A DNA stretch of 64,000 bases, taken from positions 29,574 to 93,573 of the forward strand of contig URBQ01000002.1 in NCBI GenBank assembly GCA_900546115.1, given 5' to 3'. A model generated the notes under the pieces. The model did no database searches and had not been told where the DNA came from. It saw nothing but the letters and a program-made list of their open reading frames with translations. The DNA comes from an uncultured Collinsella sp. (lineage in GTDB: Bacteria; Actinomycetota; Coriobacteriia; Coriobacteriales; Coriobacteriaceae). The translations under genes were made by a program, and so were the position numbers. Each line of letters starts with the position of its first letter. Position 1 is the first letter of the stretch. Positions 24,152 through 32,767 of this stretch are shown here, piece by piece.

Positions 24152-26152
24152 GTGTCCAGATCAACAAGGCAATGCTGCGTTTCGGCTAATAAGAACGATG
24201 GCTTTTTGCGTGTGGCGGCGGCGTCGCCGTGGATTCGCGTGGCCGATGTCGAGGGCAATGCCGAGGTTGCGCTGGCGGCTGTTCGCGAGGCTACCGAGCG
24301 CGGCGTTCGCGCGCTGGCGCTGCCCGAGCTTAACCTGACCGGCTATACCGCGGCCGACCTGTTCCATAACCGCACACTGCTGCATGCCTGCGAGGCGGCG
24401 CTTGAGTTTATCCTCGATGAAACCCGTGAGCTGCCGATCGTCTTTACCGTCGGCCTTCCCGTTGCGGTGGCCGAAAACATCTACAACTGCGCGGCCGTGT
24501 GCTGTGCGGGCGAGCTTTTGGGCCTTACGGCTAAGAAATATTTGCCCAACTACGGTGAGTTTTATGAGCGCCGCTGGTTTGCTCCGGCGCCTGCGGATCC
24601 CGTGTGGGTTGAATTTGCCGGTCAGGGTCCGGTCCCGCTGGGTTCGGGGCTTGTCTACCGTTGCTGTGACGAGGGCGCCGAGGACCTGGTGCTGGGCGTT
24701 GAGGTCTGCGAGGACCTGTGGGTGCCGGCGCCCCCTTCGACCGAGATGGCGCTTGCCGGTGCGACGGTGATTCTCAACCCGTCGGCTTCGGACGAGATTA
24801 TCGGTAAGGCAGACTATCGCCGCAGCCTCATCTCCAATCAGAGTGCGCGCCTGTACTGTGCCTATGCGTATGCAGACGCGAGCGAGGGCGAGTCCACGAC
24901 CGATATGGTCTTTGCGGGCGAGAACCTCGTCTACGAAAACGGCTCCAAGCTCGCCGCGACCAAGCTGCTTACCTGCGACATGGCCATCGCCGACGTCGAT
25001 CTTGACCGCCTAGTTGCCGAGCGCCGTCGTTCGACGACGTGGACGCGCGCGGACGATGCGCCGGAGGCCACGGCCGTTGAGTTTTCGTTTGAGGGCGTGT
25101 TGGCCGAAGAGCCTGTCCTGCGCGATGCCTGCGATATCGACCGCGTTTTCCCGCGCGCGCCCTTTGTACCGGCCGACCATGGTGACCTGGCCGAGCGTTG
25201 CGAGACCATCCTCGACCTGCAGACCGCGGGCCTCAAGACCCGTCTTGCCCATACGGGTACCAAGGCGGCTGTCATCGGTCTTTCAGGCGGTCTGGACTCC
25301 ACGCTGGCGCTGCTTGTGACCGTGCGTGCCTTCGATGCGCTGGGGCTGCCGCGCACGGGTATCACGGCGGTTTCCATGCCTGGCTTTGGCACGACGCATC
25401 GCACTAAGTCGAATGCCGAGTCGCTCGCTCGCGACCTGGGCGTGAGCTTCCGCGAGGTTTCGATCCACGCGGCTGTGGAGCAGCACTTCAAGGACATTGA
25501 GCACGATCCGACCGTGCAGGACGTGACCTACGAGAACAGCCAGGCCCGCGAGCGTACGCAGATTCTGATGGATCTGGCCAACCAGGCTGGCGGTTTTGTC
25601 ATCGGCACGGGCGACCTGTCGGAGCTGGCGCTCGGCTGGGCTACCTATAACGGCGACCACATGAGCATGTACGCCGTCAACGCGAGCGTGCCCAAGACGC
25701 TTGTGCGCCATCTGGTGCGCTATGCGGCCGATGTCTTTGGCGGGCGTATTGCCGAGGTCTTGCTCGATATCCTCGATACGCCGGTGTCCCCCGAGCTCCT
25801 GCCGCCCACGGGCGACGGCGAGATTGCGCAGAAGACTGAGGACCTGGTGGGCCCGTACGAGCTGCACGACTACTTCCTCTACTACCTGCTGCGTTTTGGC
25901 TTTGAGCCGGGCAAGATCTACCGCATGGCGCTCAAGAGCTTCGAGGGCGTCTACGACGTCAAGACCATTCACACGTGGCTACGCACGTTCTACCGTCGCT
26001 TCTTTGCCCAGCAGTTTAAGCGCAGCTGCCTGCCCGATGGCCCCAAGGTGGGCTCGGTCACGCTCAGCCCGCGCGGCGATTGGCGCATGCCGAGTGACGC
26101 CAGCTCGCGCCTGTGGCTCGCCCAGATTGACGCGCTCAATCCGATGGACTAA
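24152..26152 (+). CDS. nadE: NAD+ synthase, glutamine-hydrolysing
   Basis: 666-aa two-domain enzyme making NAD+ from nicotinic acid adenine dinucleotide, ATP and glutamine. The N-terminal nitrilase-like glutaminase has the Glu59-Lys128/129-Cys186 triad (LPELNLTGY, TAKKYLPNYGEF, GVEVCEDLWVP); the C-terminal synthetase has the ATP-pyrophosphatase loop SGGLDS at 378-383. GTG 24152 is used because no better start lies close to the conserved DGFLRVAAA segment. The first 15 residues look non-conserved. It is a single gene, with a terminator at 26220-26250 after the stop. Confidence 0.9.
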   Translation: MSRSTRQCCVSANKNDGFLRVAAASPWIRVADVEGNAEVALAAVREATERGVRALALPELNLTGYTAADLFHNRTLLHACEAALEFILDETRELPIVFTVGLPVAVAENIYNCAAVCCAGELLGLTAKKYLPNYGEFYERRWFAPAPADPVWVEFAGQGPVPLGSGLVYRCCDEGAEDLVLGVEVCEDLWVPAPPSTEMALAGATVILNPSASDEIIGKADYRRSLISNQSARLYCAYAYADASEGESTTDMVFAGENLVYENGSKLAATKLLTCDMAIADVDLDRLVAERRRSTTWTRADDAPEATAVEFSFEGVLAEEPVLRDACDIDRVFPRAPFVPADHGDLAERCETILDLQTAGLKTRLAHTGTKAAVIGLSGGLDSTLALLVTVRAFDALGLPRTGITAVSMPGFGTTHRTKSNAESLARDLGVSFREVSIHAAVEQHFKDIEHDPTVQDVTYENSQARERTQILMDLANQAGGFVIGTGDLSELALGWATYNGDHMSMYAVNASVPKTLVRHLVRYAADVFGGRIAEVLLDILDTPVSPELLPPTGDGEIAQKTEDLVGPYELHDYFLYYLLRFGFEPGKIYRMALKSFEGVYDVKTIHTWLRTFYRRFFAQQFKRSCLPDGPKVGSVTLSPRGDWRMPSDASSRLWLAQIDALNPMD

Positions 26153-26219
26153 GGTTGCCAAATTGAACCAAAACAGCGGGTGCAAGCGTTACACTTTTGC
26201 AATCTGATGGCCCGTATCG

Positions 26220-26250
26220 CGCGGCGCTCTTGTCGGAGCGCCGCGTTTTT
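26220..26250 (+). terminator. nadE terminator
   Basis: CGCGGCGCTC and GAGCGCCGCG form a 10-bp stem with loop TTGTCG, followed by TTTTT. It lies 20 bases before the aminotransferase start. Confidence 0.85.
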
Positions 26251-26269
26251 CATATCGAAAGGTGGCACC

Positions 26270-27433
26270 ATGCAGGCATCGCAGCGTCTCGACCGCTTTG
26301 GCGCGGAGGTCTTCGCCTCGCTCAACAACAAACTGCTTGCGCTGAAGGCTCAGGGCAAGACCATTTACAACATGAGCGTGGGCACGCCCGACTTTAAGCC
26401 GTACGACCACGTGGTCGAGGCGCTCACGCAAGCGGCCCAGGACCCCGAGATGTGGAAGTATGCCCTGCGCGACCTGCCCGAACTCAAGCAAGCCGTGTGC
26501 GATTACTATGAGCGCCGCTTTGGCGTTTCGGGCATTACGCCGTCTATGGTGCAGTCGTGCAACGGCACGCAGGAGGGCGTGGGCCATTTGGGCCTGGCCC
26601 TGCTCGATCCGGGTGACACCATTTTGGTTCCCGATCCGTGCTACCCGGTCTTTGAGGCGGGCGCCAAGATTGCCGATGCCAAGCTCGAGTACTATCCGTT
26701 GGTCGCCGAGCATAATTACCTGCCCTATGTGGCGGGCATCGATCCCGAGGTGGCCGATCGTGCCAAGTATATGATCGTGTCGTTGCCCGCCAACCCGGTC
26801 GGCTCGGTGGGCACGCCCGAGGTCTACGAGGAGATCATCGCTTTCGCCCGCGAGCACGACCTGCTCATCGTCCATGACAACGCGTACTCCGACATCGTGT
26901 TCGACGGCGAGCCGGGCGGAAGCTTCTTGCAGTATCCTGGTGCGCTTGAGGTGGGCGTGGAGTTCTTCTCGCTTTCCAAGTCGTTTAACGTTACCGGTGC
27001 GCGTATCGGCTTTTTGGTCGGCCGCGAGGACGTGGTCTCTGCCTTTGCCAAGCTGCGCGGCCAGATCGACTTTGGTATGTTCTTCCCGATCCAGAAGGCT
27101 GCTATCGCCTGCCTGAACGGTCCGCGCGATGAGGTCGAGGCGCAGCGTCTGAAGTACCAGGAGCGCCGCGATGCCCTGTGCGACGGTCTTGAGGGCTTGG
27201 GCTGGGAGCGTCCCAACGCGCATGGCTCTATGTTTGTGTGGGCCAAGCTTCCCGGTGGTCGCACCGATTCCATGGCGTTTTGCGAGGAGCTTATGGAGAA
27301 GGCCGGCGTTGTGGTGACGCCGGGCGCGAGCTTTGGTCCTTCGGGTGAGGGGCATGTGCGCATGGCGCTGGTCCTGCCGCCCGATCAGATCGCTTTGGCT
27401 GTCGAGGCCATTCGCGAGGCGGGCCTGTATTAG
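26270..27433 (+). CDS. Class I/II PLP aminotransferase (DapL/PatA-like)
   Basis: 387-aa fold-type I aminotransferase. The PLP lysine is Lys237 in SLSKSFNVTGARIGF, with PANPVGSV and HDNAYSDIVFDG upstream and a C-terminal VRMALVLPPDQI. LL-diaminopimelate aminotransferase and N-acetyl-LL-DAP aminotransferase (PatA) are the nearest functional groups, but several amino acid aminotransferases share the fold. ATG 26270 has GAAAGGTGG upstream, whereas an earlier frame start has none. Because dapH and a probable N-acetyl-DAP deacetylase are in this window, it could be the missing acetylase-branch aminotransferase. It is not co-transcribed with them. Confidence 0.8.
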   Translation: MQASQRLDRFGAEVFASLNNKLLALKAQGKTIYNMSVGTPDFKPYDHVVEALTQAAQDPEMWKYALRDLPELKQAVCDYYERRFGVSGITPSMVQSCNGTQEGVGHLGLALLDPGDTILVPDPCYPVFEAGAKIADAKLEYYPLVAEHNYLPYVAGIDPEVADRAKYMIVSLPANPVGSVGTPEVYEEIIAFAREHDLLIVHDNAYSDIVFDGEPGGSFLQYPGALEVGVEFFSLSKSFNVTGARIGFLVGREDVVSAFAKLRGQIDFGMFFPIQKAAIACLNGPRDEVEAQRLKYQERRDALCDGLEGLGWERPNAHGSMFVWAKLPGGRTDSMAFCEELMEKAGVVVTPGASFGPSGEGHVRMALVLPPDQIALAVEAIREAGLY

Positions 27434-27576
27434 AAAGCTATTCCGCTCGTCAATAGCTCGAAACCGATTTCGTGCAGTTATTTTACGAATCCTGCAAACA
27501 ATTTCGGTAAACGGTCGATTTTTGGCTGCGAATAGGAGCATAATCAAAGTCCCGATTGGATGTATTGGGATTACGG

Positions 27577-27608
27577 CAAGCCGCTCGGGTCGTTCCCGGG
27601 CGGCTTGT
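27577..27608 (+). promoter_or_regulatory. Hairpin in the ldh leader
   Basis: CAAGCCGC and GCGGCTTG (with inner CGGG/CCCG) form a stable stem 25 bases ahead of the ldh start. It may be a terminator for the aminotransferase or a leader element of ldh; the T run is short. Confidence 0.45.
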
Positions 27609-27633
27609 TTGTGGAGAGAGATGGGAGTTTCTA

Positions 27634-28584
27634 ATGGTTAACGAGAAGAAGGTCGCTATTGTCGGCTGCGGTTTCGTTGGTTCGTCTTCGGCGTTCGCGC
27701 TGATGCAGAGTGGTCTGTTCTCCGAGATGGTCCTCATCGACGTGGACAAGAACCGCGCCGAGGGTGAGGCCCTGGATATCGCGCACGGCATGACGTTTGC
27801 CGAGCCGATGAAGATCTACGCCGGCGATTATTCCGATGTCGCCGACGCCGCCATGATCGTCGTCACCGCTGGCGCTGCCCAGAAGCCCGGTGAGACTCGC
27901 CTGGACCTGGTCAACAAGAACGTCAACATCTTTAAGTCCATCATTCCCGAAATTAAGAAGTCTGGCTTCGACGGCATTCTGCTCATTGTCTCCAACCCGG
28001 TCGATGTTCTGACCTATGCCGCCATCAAGATGTCCGGCCTGCCCGAGGGCCATGTCATCGGCTCCGGCACCGTGCTCGACACTGGCCGTCTGCAGCAGAT
28101 GCTTGGTGCCCACGTCGAGGTTGACCCGCGCGATGTCCAGGCCTATGTCATGGGTGAGCACGGCGACTCTGAGTTTGTCGCTTGGTCCAGCGCCCAGGTT
28201 GCCGGCGTGCCGCTGAACACTTTCTGCGAGCTTCACGGTCATCTGGAGCATGAGGCTGCCGAGAAGCGCATCGCCGAGGACGTCAAGAACTCCGCCTACA
28301 CCATCATCGAGAAGAAGCACGCCACCTACTATGGCGTCGCCATGGCCGTCAAGCGCATCTGCACCGCCGTCATGCGCGATGAGCAGACCGTTCTGCCCGT
28401 CTCCTCGCTCATGGTGGGCGAGTATGGCCTGTCCGATCTTGCCATCTCCATGCCGACGGTCGTTGGCCGCGACGGCGTCGTCTGTCGCGTCCCCGTGCCG
28501 CTGAACGATGACGAGCAACATGAGCTCACCGCCTCCGCCAAGGCCCTCAAGGATATCATCGACAGCGTCGACTTCTCCTGCTAA
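27634..28584 (+). CDS. ldh: L-lactate dehydrogenase
   Basis: 316-aa NAD-dependent dehydrogenase reducing pyruvate to L-lactate. The Rossmann motif is GCGFVGSS; the catalytic His176 lies in GEHGDSE. The specificity loop reads AAQKPGETR: Gln at the position where malate dehydrogenases have Arg, so it is a lactate enzyme. Length is normal. ATG 27634 follows AGATGGGAG. It is monocistronic, with a strong terminator 35 bases after the stop. It supplies fermentative NAD+ regeneration together with the pta/ackA branch. Confidence 0.92.
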   Translation: MVNEKKVAIVGCGFVGSSSAFALMQSGLFSEMVLIDVDKNRAEGEALDIAHGMTFAEPMKIYAGDYSDVADAAMIVVTAGAAQKPGETRLDLVNKNVNIFKSIIPEIKKSGFDGILLIVSNPVDVLTYAAIKMSGLPEGHVIGSGTVLDTGRLQQMLGAHVEVDPRDVQAYVMGEHGDSEFVAWSSAQVAGVPLNTFCELHGHLEHEAAEKRIAEDVKNSAYTIIEKKHATYYGVAMAVKRICTAVMRDEQTVLPVSSLMVGEYGLSDLAISMPTVVGRDGVVCRVPVPLNDDEQHELTASAKALKDIIDSVDFSC

Positions 28585-28617
28585 ATCAAGCTCGCTAGAG
28601 CGAAAAGCTACAATGAA

Positions 28618-28651
28618 GGCGTCCGGGTCCACACGGCCCGGGCGCCTTTTT
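28618..28651 (+). terminator. ldh terminator
   Basis: GGCGTCCGGG and CCCGGGCGCC arms followed by TTTTT. It abuts the first copy of a 31-base repeat. Confidence 0.85.
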
Positions 28652-28681
28652 GGTGCAAAGTAACCTGACCCCAATGCACCA
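28651..28681. repeat. 31-base repeat, copy 1
   Basis: TGGTGCA...TGCACCA unit with AACCTG and CCCC inside. The near-identical second copy at 29864-29894 lies just after the DUF2974 gene, so the two bracket that gene. Terminal 7-base inverted repeats make it a possible protein site or small hairpin. Confidence 0.6.
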
Positions 28682-28698
28682 TAGTTGACGGGAGGGCC

Positions 28699-29859
28699 AT
28701 GTCGGATTCGCCTAATTTTTTGACCTATGCCCAGACGGCGTTTGACCCGTTTGAGGAACGGCCGTTCTGCGCGGTGGATAGCCTCGTCTTTGCGTGGTTG
28801 TCCTATTTGCGTTTGCCGGGTGATATGGCGGAGCTGACGAACTGGCAGGGCCTAGACGTACGCGAGCTGCTGCGTGCCGAGTGCTACCGGGACATGATTG
28901 ACGACTTGTGGGACCCGGAGGGGAGCAAGGCCTTGCTGGAGGCCGTGGCAGCAAGTCCTCGCTACCGTGGCGTGCACGTTTGCGGCTATCGTGCCGTGAG
29001 CGATGTGGTGGCGACAGAGCAGTTTGCAGCCATGGCGTTCCGGTTTCCGGCGGGGTTTAGCTATCTTTCCTTCCGGGGGACCGACAGCACGATTGTGGGC
29101 TGGAAAGAGGACTTTAACATGGCGTTCCGGTATCCTGTGCCGGCCCAGGAATCCGCGGCGCGTTATGTGGACGAGGCGGCGGATGCGATTGACGGGCCGC
29201 TTTTGTGCGGAGGTCATTCCAAGGGTGGAAACCTTGCGGTGTACGGTGCGGCGATGTGCTCCGATGTCGCCCGTGCGCGAATCGAACAGGCGTATTCCCA
29301 TGATGGTCCGGGTTTCGTCGAGGAGTTTCTGAACGGCAACGCCTTTGCCGATCTTTCCGGTCGAATCGACAAGACGCTACCTCGGTCGTCGATCTTTGGC
29401 ATGATGTTCGAGACGCAGGAGGACTATGCCATCGTTGAGAGCACCGAGTTCAGCCTGCTGCAGCACAATCCCTTTAGCTGGGTGGTTGATGGTCGCGACT
29501 TCGTGTACTGTGAGCGCCTGTCCGCCGGTGCTCGATACGTTGATGGCTCCATTCGCGAGATGCTGCTTGCAGTTTCGCCTAGCGAGCGCGAGCGTTTTGT
29601 AGATGCGTTGTTCTCCGTGTTTGAGGCTACGGGTGCTGAGCGGTTTGCGGATATCGCTGGGAATCTGCGCGAGAGCCTGCCCGTGATGCTCCAGGCTGCG
29701 CAAGGGTTTGACAAGGATACGCGACGCTTTGTCTCGCAGACCATCGTGGCAATTCTTAAGTGTGCGCTGCTGCCCAAACGTCCCGAGTTCAGCGTGCCTT
29801 CTAGTGGTAAGAGCCTGGCAGAACAGCTCGAGGTATGGCAGTCCGAGCTCCTGCGCTAG
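28699..29859 (+). CDS. DUF2974 alpha/beta-hydrolase (lipase-like)
   Basis: 386-aa protein of the DUF2974 type. The alpha/beta hydrolase nucleophile elbow is GGHSKGGNLAVYG (Ser174), preceded by FRGTDSTIVGWKEDF, a lipase-like segment; a late His or Asp ligand is not obvious. There is no signal peptide, so it should act inside the cell or at the inner face. ATG 28699 has GGGAGGG upstream. Its position between two copies of a 31-base repeat is notable. The substrate is unknown; a phospholipid or ester is a guess. Confidence 0.78.
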   Translation: MSDSPNFLTYAQTAFDPFEERPFCAVDSLVFAWLSYLRLPGDMAELTNWQGLDVRELLRAECYRDMIDDLWDPEGSKALLEAVAASPRYRGVHVCGYRAVSDVVATEQFAAMAFRFPAGFSYLSFRGTDSTIVGWKEDFNMAFRYPVPAQESAARYVDEAADAIDGPLLCGGHSKGGNLAVYGAAMCSDVARARIEQAYSHDGPGFVEEFLNGNAFADLSGRIDKTLPRSSIFGMMFETQEDYAIVESTEFSLLQHNPFSWVVDGRDFVYCERLSAGARYVDGSIREMLLAVSPSERERFVDALFSVFEATGAERFADIAGNLRESLPVMLQAAQGFDKDTRRFVSQTIVAILKCALLPKRPEFSVPSSGKSLAEQLEVWQSELLR

Positions 29860-29863
29860 CCAT

Positions 29864-29894
29864 TGGTGCAAAGCAACCTGTCCCCGATGCACCA
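29864..29894. repeat. 31-base repeat, copy 2
   Basis: Same unit as at 28651-28681, differing at 3 of 31 positions, again with TGGTGCA and TGCACCA ends. It begins 5 bases after the stop of the DUF2974 gene. Confidence 0.6.
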
Positions 29895-29961
29895 ATCTTC
29901 GATGCGCCTGGGGCGGGCTCGACCGCTATACTGGTTCGTGCTCAATTCAATCTAGAACGGA

Positions 29962-30975
29962 ATGCCGTATATGAAAATCAATCATGCGATTCTGCATATC
30001 CTGGACTTTGACTCTGCCGTCAACGTTATGAGCCAGCGCGAGCTCGATATCGAGAGCCGTACCGTGCGCAACTTCGTGACCACGCATCTGCGCCGCGCAC
30101 GTACCTCGGCCGACAATAAACGCGCCGCGTTTGCCGAGAACTCTGCGTTTGGCGGCGAGCTCAAGGGCTATTTCTTTGGCGAGCGCGAGTTCGTGGACCT
30201 GTCGCAGCAGATTGCGGAGTTTATCTCCTCCGAGCTCACCAAAGCCGAGAAAGCCGAGTCCACCGACGTGCTCGTGGCCGATTTTGACGACGATGAGGAT
30301 GCCCGCTGGTTTGCCGTGATGCTGCTGGGCTCCAAGCAGGCTTTTATGCACGAAGTGGGCCGCGAGGAGGGGGAGGTGCGCAACGACATCGCGCGCCACT
30401 ACGCCATTCTGCCGAATCCCTCGCAAAAGGTGCCGAGCTATGCCATCGTGCGCGCGAGCACCATGGAGATCGGCTACGTGGACAAGAAGCGCAAGATTGC
30501 CGGCGAGGACCGTATGCTTATCCCCGATGGCCTGCTGCAGTGCGACACGGGCGTATCGGGCAAGGAGGTCATCGACACCGTGACGCGTGTGGTTGAGGAA
30601 GTCGCCGAGGAGCACGGCGCCAACACGGCCGTGGCGCTCGCCAAGGTTAAAGCCGCTGTGGCCGAGAAGGTCGAGGATGACGAGGAGCTTCCGCCCTGGG
30701 ATATCGTCGATGAGGTCTTTGAGGACGAGCCGGTCATCAAGGAAAGTGTGCGCGCGGCACTGACCGAGGAGAAGGTTCCCGAGCGCGTTCCCGTGGAGCG
30801 CAAACAGGTCGAGCGCGCGGCGGTGCGCAATCATAAGATTCGTACCGATACGGGCATCGAGATCAGCTTCCCGGCCGAGATGGGTTCGAACTCCGAGTAC
30901 ATCGAGTTTGTCAACGAGCCCAACGGCCTCATTTCCATCGAGCTCAAAAACATCGGCAGCATCGAGAATCGATAA
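29962..30975 (+). CDS. Nucleoid-associated protein (NdpA/YejK type)
   Basis: 337-aa protein resembling the 37-kDa nucleoid-associated protein family (NA37). The N-terminal MKINHAILHILDF start and the KGYFFGEREFVDLSQQIAEFI region fit the family, while the C-terminus ends in a beta-rich VEISFPAEMG/NGLISIELKNIGSI part. It binds DNA and is cytoplasmic. ATG 29962 is the first in-frame start; ATG 29971 is an alternative with a similar RBS. It ends 29 bases before a terminator. A Glu-rich acidic linker lies at about 230-275. Confidence 0.75.
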   Translation: MPYMKINHAILHILDFDSAVNVMSQRELDIESRTVRNFVTTHLRRARTSADNKRAAFAENSAFGGELKGYFFGEREFVDLSQQIAEFISSELTKAEKAESTDVLVADFDDDEDARWFAVMLLGSKQAFMHEVGREEGEVRNDIARHYAILPNPSQKVPSYAIVRASTMEIGYVDKKRKIAGEDRMLIPDGLLQCDTGVSGKEVIDTVTRVVEEVAEEHGANTAVALAKVKAAVAEKVEDDEELPPWDIVDEVFEDEPVIKESVRAALTEEKVPERVPVERKQVERAAVRNHKIRTDTGIEISFPAEMGSNSEYIEFVNEPNGLISIELKNIGSIENR

Positions 30976-31003
30976 GTTGCGTTACGCCTGCAGCGAGAAA
31001 GCG

Positions 31004-31036
31004 AAGGCCGAAGCCCTTTGGGTCTTCGGCCTTTTT
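31004..31036 (+). terminator. Terminator after the nucleoid protein gene
   Basis: AAGGCCGAAG and CTTCGGCCTT pair around a short loop, with TTT after. It directly precedes the long hairpin repeat at 31081-31176. Confidence 0.85.
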
Positions 31037-31080
31037 GCTTGGAGCTCAATTGAGTTGCAGACTGAGCATAAGTCAGCGAA

Positions 31081-31176
31081 AGCGCCCCTAAGCGAGCAAG
31101 GTGACGTGAAAGAGGAGGGAAGCGTACTTTGGTACGCGACCGACGATTGAACGTCAGATTGCCGCTTAGGGGCGTT
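31081..31176. repeat. Long hairpin with conserved apical repeat, copy 1
   Basis: Left arm AGCGCCCCTAAGCG (31081-31094) and right arm CGCTTAGGGGCGT (31163-31175) pair, enclosing a 48-base core at 31106-31153 whose middle is the small palindrome GCGTAC/GTACGC. The same core with 5 differences sits at 46622-46669, inside another hairpin with unrelated arms. It lies downstream of dapH (minus) and of the nucleoid gene (+). Transcription direction and function are unknown. Confidence 0.65.
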
Positions 31177-31188
31177 TGTAGCGTCGAC

Positions 31189-31267
31189 CGTTCCGTCGTT
31201 CGTTAGAACGACGGAACCAAAGGTGCAGCGTCGAGCCGTTACGCGGGTTGGTAAACCCGCGTAACTA
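31189..31267. promoter_or_regulatory. Two further hairpins after dapH
   Basis: TTCCGTCGTTC-GTTA-GAACGACGGAA (31190-31216) and GTTACGCGGGTT-GGT-AAACCCGCGTAAC (31239-31266) are near-perfect stems. The second starts right after the dapH stop on the minus strand and lacks a T run, so it may be an mRNA 3'-end stabiliser rather than a classic terminator. Confidence 0.55.
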
Positions 31268-31987
31268 TTAAAGTTGACGTAAGCCCTCTTCCAGGCCGGT
31301 CTTGCTGTCGGTCTTCTCGTCGCGCATCTTGATGACGCGGGCGGGGACACCGGCCACGACGGCGCCGGCGGGGACGTCCTCGACGCACACGGCGCCGGCG
31401 GCAACGACGGCGCCCTTGCCTACGTGCACGCCCTCCAGGACCACGGCGTTGGCGCCGATCATGACATCGTCCTCGATGATGACGGGCGTGGCGCTGGCGG
31501 GCTCTACGACGCCTGCCAACACGGTGCCGGCACCGATGTGGCAGTTCTTACCCACGGTGGCGCGGCCGCCCAGCACGGCGCCCATATCGATCATGGAGCC
31601 TTCGCCGATGACGGAGCCGATGTTGATGATGGCACCCATCATGATGACGGCGCGATCGCCGATCTCGACGCGGTCGCGGATGATTGCGCCCGGCTCGATG
31701 CGGGCGTTGATGCCCTTGAGGTCGAGCATGGGCACGGCGGAGTTGCGGCAGTCGTTCTCTACGTCGTAGTAGTCGATGGAATCGGCATTGGCGACCAGGA
31801 TGGTCTTAAGCTCATCCCAGTCACCAAAGACGGTCTTGCCGCGACGACCGCCGTAGACGTGCGCATTGCCCCACTGGACCTTCATGCCCGGCTTTTCGCG
31901 CACGTACAGTTTGACGGGCGTTTTCTTGGGCGCGGTGGCGATGTAGTTGATAATCTCCTGTGCATCCATCTCGGCTGCGTTACTCAT
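31268..31987 (-). CDS. dapH: 2,3,4,5-tetrahydrodipicolinate N-acetyltransferase
   Basis: 239-aa left-handed parallel beta-helix acyltransferase that acetylates tetrahydrodipicolinate, the first step of the acetylase DAP branch. Hexapeptide repeats run from about residue 85 to 190 (for example AVIMMGAIINIGSVIGEGSMID, then NCHIGAGTVLAG). The N-terminal domain of about 85 residues matches DapH rather than succinyl-type DapD. The gene follows dapB by 39 bases. It shares the minus-strand operon controlled by the lysine riboswitch. Its presence predicts an N-acetyl-DAP aminotransferase and deacetylase. Confidence 0.87.
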   Translation of the reverse strand: MSNAAEMDAQEIINYIATAPKKTPVKLYVREKPGMKVQWGNAHVYGGRRGKTVFGDWDELKTILVANADSIDYYDVENDCRNSAVPMLDLKGINARIEPGAIIRDRVEIGDRAVIMMGAIINIGSVIGEGSMIDMGAVLGGRATVGKNCHIGAGTVLAGVVEPASATPVIIEDDVMIGANAVVLEGVHVGKGAVVAAGAVCVEDVPAGAVVAGVPARVIKMRDEKTDSKTGLEEGLRQL

Positions 31988-32026
31988 ATGCTGTTTCTCC
32001 TTTTCGTGGATACGGTTGATACCTGG

Positions 32027-32767
32027 TTAGGCAAACATGACCTGGTCGAAGGTGTAGAAGCCGGGGTCGCGGGTGATGAGCTTCTGGGCGGCGGCCAGGG
32101 CGCCGTTGACAAAGATCTGGCGGCTCGTGGCACGGTGTGTGAGCGTGACCTCCTCGTCCTGGCCAAAGAAACTCACCTCGTGCACGCCGGCGACAGTGCC
32201 ACCGCGCAGCGAGTGCATGCCGATCTCCTTGGGGTCGCGTGCACCGCACATGCCCTCGCGGCCATAGACGGGGTGGTAACCTGCCTCGGGCTCGGCTTCG
32301 ACGACGGCGTCGAGCAGCAGCTTCGCGGTGCCGCTGGGGGCGTCGGCCTTTTGGTTGTGGTGCGTCTCGACAATCTCGCAGTCAAAGCCGGGCAGCTCAC
32401 GCGTGGCCTGTGCCACCAGATGACGCAGGGCCGCGATGCCGATGGAGTAATTGCCGGAGTGCATGACGCGGGCGTTCTGACCCAGCTCGCGCAGGCGATC
32501 CATCTGCTCGGGCGTGTAGCCCGTGGTGCCCGAGACCAACGCCGCGCCCGTGCGCTCGACATAGGCGACGACAGCATTGAAGGTCGCAACGTTCGAGAAG
32601 TCGATGATGACGTCGGCTGCTGGGGCGTTCTCGAGCTCGGACAAGTCGAAGCCGGTCTGGGCGACGATATCAAAAACGGGCTGACCGGCGGCGTCGACAA
32701 CGCCCTCGGCGGTGGTGCGGATGAGCGAGCCCATGCGGCCCGTTCCCATAATGACGGTCTTAATCAA
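32027..32767 (-). CDS. dapB: 4-hydroxy-tetrahydrodipicolinate reductase
   Basis: 246-aa NAD(P)H-dependent reductase. It has the N-terminal MIKTVIMGTGRMGS Rossmann start, IIDFSNVAT, VSGTTGY and the substrate motif ETHHNQKADAPSGTA. It turns the DapA product into tetrahydrodipicolinate. The start ATG 32767 overlaps the dapA stop, so it is translationally coupled to dapA. Length is normal. Confidence 0.92.
   Translation of the reverse strand: MIKTVIMGTGRMGSLIRTTAEGVVDAAGQPVFDIVAQTGFDLSELENAPAADVIIDFSNVATFNAVVAYVERTGAALVSGTTGYTPEQMDRLRELGQNARVMHSGNYSIGIAALRHLVAQATRELPGFDCEIVETHHNQKADAPSGTAKLLLDAVVEAEPEAGYHPVYGREGMCGARDPKEIGMHSLRGGTVAGVHEVSFFGQDEEVTLTHRATSRQIFVNGALAAAQKLITRDPGFYTFDQVMFA

Noticed and set aside
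26189..27547. Long minus-strand frame opposite the aminotransferase gene
   Set aside because: Shadow of the real gene; no motifs or RBS, with Arg/His-rich composition.
28618..28651. ldh terminator hairpin considered as part of the 31-base repeat
   Set aside because: The hairpin is complete by itself with a T run; the second repeat copy has no such hairpin.
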